This document shows, one piece after another, positions 58,523 to 64,000 of a stretch of 64,000 bases of DNA. The translations under genes were made by a program, and so were the position numbers. Below the pieces are notes generated by a model, which did no database searches, had not been told where the DNA came from, and saw nothing but the letters and a program-made list of their open reading frames with translations. Each line of letters starts with the position of its first letter. Position 1 is the first letter of the stretch. The DNA is from Isoetes taiwanensis (Eukaryota; Streptophyta; Lycopodiopsida; Isoetales; Isoetaceae). The stretch lies in the NCBI GenBank assembly GCA_021234155.1, contig JAJEKV010000062.1:2639305-2703304 (forward strand), written 5' to 3'.

Positions 58523-60189
58523 GCTGCCGTCATGTTCTGCTTCCCCGGTGCTTCAAATCTCTCAAAATGCAAGCTTTTGGCTATGGAGGTCCCGATCTTG
58601 GCTATGGAGGTTCGAATATGGATGTCAAGCTTTCGACTATGGAGGTTCGAAAGGGAGGGAGGTTGAAATCAGAGAGCCGGGAGAGAGTTCAAAATTATTT
58701 GCCCTATTAATGATTCATTCCAAGAATAATAATTTCTGGGAGGGATTTCCTTACATTTTGAATTTGTAAATGTAAAATACTGGCACTTTTTTTGCCCACC
58801 CTTTCATGCTTCTATCCAATGCTTTACAGATAAGAACCCTAATACAATATAAAATGCAGCTTACAGAAATGGTCCTACACCAACATATCTTACCCTAAAT
58901 GTGGTTCAGGAATCTTGCAACAACGGCCTAACTCTTCAGCAACAGCTTCCCAAAACAAAATATCATGGTATTTATCTGGCAGTTTTACACATGAATTAGA
59001 ATGAGCTAGAATGGCGAGATCTACCTCGTTCTTTCTGCCTGCAATGGCAATATACATAAAACACATATATTAGAAATAAAAACGAATCACATAGATGGAG
59101 AAAGGAGAAAAACCGCATGCATTACAAAACCAAAGCAATCAAATAAATCACATAGATGGAGAAAGGAAAAAATCGCATGCATTACAAAACCAAAGCAATC
59201 ACTTTGCCAAAGTCAAATTGCCAAAGAAAAGACCTTGGCAAACATTATGATAAATTCTGTGGCCTGAAGATTCCTTTAGCAGGTAGTCTCAAACCTTTGG
59301 AATGCTTCTCTGAATCAACCCACAAGTATTCTCTGTAACATTCTTGCAAATTAAGGACATGTATAAGCACTATTTAATCTAGGAACCACAAAACAAAACC
59401 TTCCACATAATATAATATAATGACTTCTTTTGTTCCTGCATGGATGATGGCATGCCCTAGATGGAACATAGAGCACATAGAGCATGCAAAAGCGATCGAG
59501 TCTATCACTTTTTGCCTATATTGTTGGCCTCTGATACACAAATCCATTCCATTCAGTTGGGTTTTGCAACATTCAAATCCAAGGATTTCAAAATTTGGTG
59601 ACTGTACAACCTATAATGTGACGATGAATAAGAAGATCCACTTCTTCAAGACATGATCCCTTGCTAGGTCTTAACTTGCAATGTATTTACACAGATGTGC
59701 ACATCAGTGAGCTTCAATTTTTCTTGTTAATCCCCTCTTGCTTCATTGCAAGACCAATTGCAAAATCAATGCAGACCTTCAGAGCCATAACAAAAAATGG
59801 CATATTCTTGCTCAAAGCCTGGCATGTCGTTCTTGAAGTTAAATCCAAGAGGTATATTCTGGATCTGTCATCCAGACAGACCTCCAAATATCCCTTAAAG
59901 CTAGAGGTCTGGCAGTTTGGCTTTGGCTTCATGAACTGCTGAAAATTTAAAGACATGTTCTGAAGACTTGTACTTTTCAGATCGATATATGTCCTGACGA
60001 TGTCCATGGTAGTTCAGAGTTTTTACAGAAGAAATCTGACATCCTATCGTGGCCAAGACTCTGAACTCTGCTCCACCAAAATCATCCACCATAATATGAC
60101 CCATTCTGATTACATTAAGATTGCATATGTTGTAGTTAGAGTTCACTAATGTTCAATATTTTGCAGCATAGTTTGTTTTCCAAAAAGAG
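58523..60189. other. Intergenic; small repeats; weak minus-strand frames
   Basis: 58,575-58,650 has three copies of a GGCTATGGAGGT-type unit. A 61-base unit (AATCACATAGATGGAGAAAG and following) is tandemly doubled at 59,085-59,201. On the minus strand 60,146-59,714 reads protein-like in two frames (MGHIMVDDFGGAEFRVLATI; then GYLEVCLDDRSRIYLLDL). I recognise no family, and it may be exons of an unknown gene. Confidence 0.3.
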
Positions 60190-61725
60190 ATGTCAGCTGT
60201 TGAAGCCGAGCTGCTATTATTGCAGCAACAAGCTGAAAGCCCAGAAAGTAATTCTCTCTCCTTTTTTTGTTTTTTTTATTTTATTTTGAAACTTACGTTG
60301 ACGTGTTTACAGATAAAATTACTGAAGATGTTGGTGACGACATTGAAAACAATCCTGAAGCTGCTGTTGAAGTTCAAGTTGAGGAAAAGTCTTGTTTTTT
60401 GGCAGGTGCGTGTTTCTTTTTTTGTCTTGCTTTCAAAACATTAGAATGAAGCACGTTCTTTACTTCAGAGACTTGCGACGATTCAATGGAGCTAGATGAT
60501 GTTGAAGAAGCCTTGGAGATTGCAGCCAAGGCTACTACTAAATTTATGGTCAAAGCTGATGCCAAAACAGCTGGAAAAAAGAGAGTGCAAACCAGAGCAG
60601 GGACATCCGCTGCAAAATGGTAATTGCTAGCTTACATTTACTTAGTTATACTTCAGTAGCTTATTAGATTTTACTCGTTTTGCAGGTCTAAACCACTGGA
60701 AACAGAGATTGGAAGGTATCAATTTATGCTTTATTGTCATGGATCAATTGTTAATATGACACTAACATCTTGGATCTGACAACAGAAATGACGACAAGGA
60801 TAAACTTATGGAATTCACGCCATTCAAGAACTGTCCGCCGGCTGAAATGAAAGTGTTTGCATCTGACGTAGCAATTTTATGTGCAACTAACTCTAAAATG
60901 AGTAGCCGCTTATTGGATCTTTATGGCAGGTAATAACCTGGTTGTAACCGAGTTGTATTTGTTGCTATTCCTTGTCTCTAATGTTAACCTTAATATAATC
61001 CAGGTGCTTGCATGAGACATTGCCTTCCGAGTGGAAGAGTAAAATCTTTTTTTATCCTGCTTACAACTATATAAGATTTAGAGAAGCTACCAGCAGCAAA
61101 AGAAAGGGTGAATCAGCTGAAGGATCACCCACCATCATTGAAATAGTGAAATCAGGGATGAAGGGGATTGTGGTAGCTAAATGCCATCATATCCTTGCAC
61201 CTATCCTTGAGAATGACCATTTTGTGCTGGCTGTTTTTATGGCCGCACCATCTGATTCCAAGATCCTACCTGCACCAGCAATTCATGTCTTGAATCCTCT
61301 TACAGGTTATGCGACGAACGAGAAAGCAATCAAAGGGTATGTAATACTTTAAGTTGTTGCTTTGCTTTTCTTCGCTATTTCGGTCTGCTAAATTTTGTGA
61401 TATGTAGGCTGCACACACAAATGTTAACCCTATCGATCGGTCAAGTATCTAGAGGCGTCGATTTCATGAAGAGAAATAATGTTAATCGGATTCAGCAAGT
61501 AGAGGTGCCACAGCAGCCCGATTTAATATCATGTGGGTTGTATGTGATGGGATTTATGCACAAATATGTTGAAGCTCTTGTCTCTGGTAGAGATATGGAA
61601 GTAAGTTGTATGCCTTCCCTTGTATGTACTGCATCTCATGTTCCTTTAAATATTTCTAACCTTATTTATGGATATCACAGATTACATCTAAATGGAATAC
61701 GCCCTGTCACGACGACAATTTCTAA
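60190..61725 (+). CDS. ULP1-like (C48) cysteine protease, eight exons
   Basis: Eight exons join in frame with GT/AG borders: 60190-60247, 60313-60405, 60469-60619, 60686-60715, 60786-60929, 61004-61336, 61408-61600 and 61681-61725. They encode 348 residues. The start is fixed by an in-frame stop at 60,169-60,171. The N-terminal 120 residues are acidic, then Lys-rich. The C-terminal part is a C48/ULP1-type domain: DHFVLAVF with His231, HVLNPL with Asn256 where Asp is usual, and PQQPDLISCGLYVM with oxyanion Gln306 and nucleophile Cys312. The last block closely follows the PQQ.NG.DCG.YV form of ULP1 enzymes, which cleave SUMO-type modifiers. Many plant genes of this kind come from transposons. 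The clean frame suggests a working or recently working gene; the substrate is unknown. Confidence 0.8.
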
Positions 61726-62170
61726 TAGATATTTTGGTCACGCATTATGATGCCAATCCGAAAGAACGTAGAAATCAGCAGTCCTCTGATTTCTGATTTA
61801 AAGAAACTTCTGATTTCTGATTTATGATTGATGCACAGTAGAAGATACGAGAACAGAATTTGAGCTGATCATGAGTCTGAGTATTCAATTTTGCAAGATG
61901 AACTATGTAACAGGCTTATATCTATATATTTTTTGTTCACATTTTTGTGAACATTTCCTATCATAAGGAATGTGTAAATGACACTATGCTGAATAGTATA
62001 CTACTGATAGTATACTTTATGACTATGTATAAGTTATAATTATGAATACAAAAAACACCTTACCTCCAAAAAAAAAGTTGAAAAAAAAGATTTCTGATTT
62101 AAAGAAGCCTTGTACCCTTTTTGATCAATCAAAACAGTCACTTGATTGTTTCGAGTGATATGTTTTATGA
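61726..62170. other. ULP1-like gene 3' region
   Basis: AT-rich and noncoding. TTCTGATTTAAAGAA-type sequence recurs at 61,788-61,830 and 62,091-62,105. The 3' UTR of the protease gene should lie in its first part. Confidence 0.4.
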
Positions 62171-62171
62171 C

Positions 62172-62452
62172 CTTGTACCACACCACACCCCTCCACCACA
62201 CTTCCACCACCACCACCACACTCCACCACACAACATCACACCACAATACACAACACCACACCACCACCACCACACCCCCCAACCACTACCACACCCCACC
62301 ACCACAGTCCACCACACCACATCATACCACCACACACCACCACAGACACCACCACCACCACCCCCCACCACCACACCCCACCACCACCACACACCACTCC
62401 ACCACCCCCACCACCACCACCTCCACCACCACCCCCCCCCACCACCACTCGG
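62172..62452 (+). repeat. (CAC/CCA)n simple repeat, about 280 bp
   Basis: An almost pure C/A strand of ACC, CAC and CCACC units, with rare T. The apparent proteins here (His/Pro/Thr on one strand, Gly/Val/Trp on the other) are only translations of the repeat. Confidence 0.9.
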
Positions 62453-62815
62453 TGGGGATTTCCCCCTAAAATTCTCTGAATTGAATGACCTTGCAATTGA
62501 TCAGTCCAATGGGAATGGCAATCCGATCTCTGTTGGTTAATTTCGGTTCTAACTAAAGGTATTTTTCTCCCTGCTCGATTTTCCCCTTTCATTGTTCAAT
62601 TTTTGCATGCACTTTTGTTGGTTCACCCCGAACTTTCTCGCAATGGTCTCTAATTGTCCAAAAACCCTAAACATTTAGCATTCCTTCACGCATTCGCTAA
62701 ATCTTCCGCTCCCGAACGATCTTCTATCCTCCAAAATTTGCTGTCCTTTCAAGAAAATCCTGCAGACACCATTCTCTTTGGAAATTTTGATAATCTGCTT
62801 CCCTCGTCTTTTGAT

Positions 62816-63580
62816 ATGGACTCCATTACTCATGAAGTGCCCTTCTGGGATAACCTTTCTGCGGATCCTGACCATAGAGGCATTCATCATCCTCTTAATC
62901 CGACCACTCGGATTCCTTTTCCTTACGGAATTGCAAGAAATCATCCGAAAATTCGATCGGATGTGGAGCTGGATGAGAGACTAAAGAGAACCAGGATATC
63001 TCACCTCCAAGAACGGAAAATGGCCATTAACAATAGTATTCCCTTGAATCTTCTAGTTGTTCATTCTAAAACTGATGCTCTCTCTCATTCTGCTGTTATC
63101 ATAAAAGTTCAGAAATGTGGCATAAAGCTTGATAAATTGTGGGTTTAGGGTTTAAATGTTGTAGATTCTAACTTATTCCTTTCTGATGATCCTAGAATAT
63201 CTTAACTTTCTGCGTGGAGAAGGAAGAAGCAAATTTGACAACCTCTCTCCTTTCAGTAATCAAGTTCATGATCAGGTTATGCAAAATGACATTGCGACAT
63301 CTATGGAATCATATCTTATGAGAAGAGATCATAGAAGATATAAAAAAGAAAGTGAAGATCTATGGGCTGCTATTTTCTGCAGAGAAGTTGTGCAGGTCCA
63401 TTGCTTATGGTTCTTTTTATCAGTCAACAACTTCATTCTTTCTGAAGCACAGTTGACAAGATATAGATCAATGTATTACAACCACAAGTTGTTTGCTGAT
63501 CTCTATGGATCCTTGTTGATTCTTTTGGAGGACAATGACAAATTCCGACTGTTTCACACTAACAACTGCAGTGTCCCCTG
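62816..63580 (+). CDS. Unrecognised plus-strand coding region, two pieces
   Basis: The first open stretch runs to 63,148. It has no ATG before 62,816 (MDSITHEVPFWDNLSADPDH), although the frame is open back to 62,654 and protein-like there too (FLHAFAKSSAPERSSILQNL). It includes PLNPTTRIPFPYGIARNHPK and a basic ERLKRTRISHLQERK-type helix. The second piece (63,186-63,580) has MESYLMRRDHRRYKKESEDL, then ILSEAQLTRYRSMYYNHKLF and ADLYGSLLILLEDNDKF. I do not know the family. An intron or frame change would separate the two pieces. The gene may start in the 62,560-62,660 stretch or farther upstream. Confidence 0.4.
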
Positions 63581-64000
63581 ACCATTATATCTTTGGATCA
63601 ACTGATGCCTTCAACACTTACTTTAACTCTGTCTTCTTTTCCGACACATGATCATCGACTGTTCTAGCTTACTTTTTTGGTGGATTATCCTATTGGCAGG
63701 TTAACATTTTTGGCAGATGCTTCAGATGCTTCAAGATGCATTTAAAGAAAAATACTCTGAACATATTTTCCTATTGGCTGCTGGTTACCATATTTTGTTA
63801 GTGTGCAGTGCATATTGCACCTTGAAATTCCTTGTTGGCTTTAATGTTTGTTTTGGTATGCTATTTCAGTAAAGGCATACTTTGCTTTGCACTTTGCATT
63901 TTATAATTAATGACAAAAACTGTCATTAACTTGAGTTGCAAACTAAATACCAAAAACTTGAGTTGCAAACTAAACTTGAGTTGAAACAGTTCTCATTAAC
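63581..64000. other. Right edge, no gene seen
   Basis: AT-rich. ACTTGAGTTGCAAACTAAA recurs two to three times in tandem near 63,930-63,990. Confidence 0.4.

Noticed and set aside
62121-62592. Histidine/proline-rich and glycine/tryptophan-rich proteins
   Set aside because: They are translations of the CAC/CCA simple repeat on either strand.
1-64000. tRNA, rRNA or other structured RNA genes
   Set aside because: I saw no convincing cloverleaf or rRNA signature. The only tRNA-related sequence is the copia primer site.

Overview
This window looks like nuclear DNA from a land plant. It holds an intact intronless NOG1 GTPase gene with a telo-box 5' leader, introns with GT/AG borders, plant-type CACTA, Ty1/copia, Ty3/gypsy and LINE elements, and a plant-type UDP-sugar transporter pseudogene. 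The density of repeats and a DUF7869-type transposon suggest a large genome, possibly a non-flowering plant (fern, lycophyte or moss). That last point is inference, not proof.

Layout. 1-12.9 kb is repeat debris: a Ty3/gypsy-like element with LTR pair (873-5658), an old GC-rich LINE on the minus strand (about 5.76-10.99 kb), and a diverged LTR-like piece (11.16-11.41 kb). 12,956-34,909 is the main feature: a three-level nest. The outer layer is a DNA transposon with 31-bp terminal inverted repeats and a 4-bp target duplication (ACAT). It has a DUF7869-type transposase on the minus strand and, on the plus strand, a gene joining a ParB-like domain to an N6/N4-type DNA methyltransferase. A CACTA element (21,433-34,282, target duplication GTG) sits inside the methyltransferase reading frame. 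A young Ty1/copia element (27,440-32,435, target duplication GTAAC) sits inside the CACTA. Removing the inserts leaves an outer element of about 9.1 kb. A short palindrome, CTATGCGCGCATAG and variants, is scattered and arrayed through the outer element only, and appears on both sides of the CACTA insertion.

35-47 kb holds small repeats, exon-like pieces of a BEACH/WD40 (FAN/GFS12-like) gene, a W/G-rich exon-like piece, a near-perfect 929-bp tandem duplication, a 5'-truncated L1 LINE (42.17-43.95 kb) and an intronless, broken UDP-sugar transporter copy. NOG1 (47,646-49,634, minus) is the clearest host gene. A second LINE of the first family (50.16-54.0 kb, minus) lies upstream of it. 57.6-58.5 kb has an unrecognised minus-strand gene. 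60,190-61,725 is a clean eight-exon gene for a ULP1-like cysteine protease of 348 residues. A (CAC)n-type tract and an unrecognised plus-strand coding region close the window.

How the parts fit: in the outer transposon the transposase and the ParB-methyltransferase read away from a palindrome-rich centre, as expected for a transposase plus cargo, but both frames are now broken. All assignments are by eye, without database searches.
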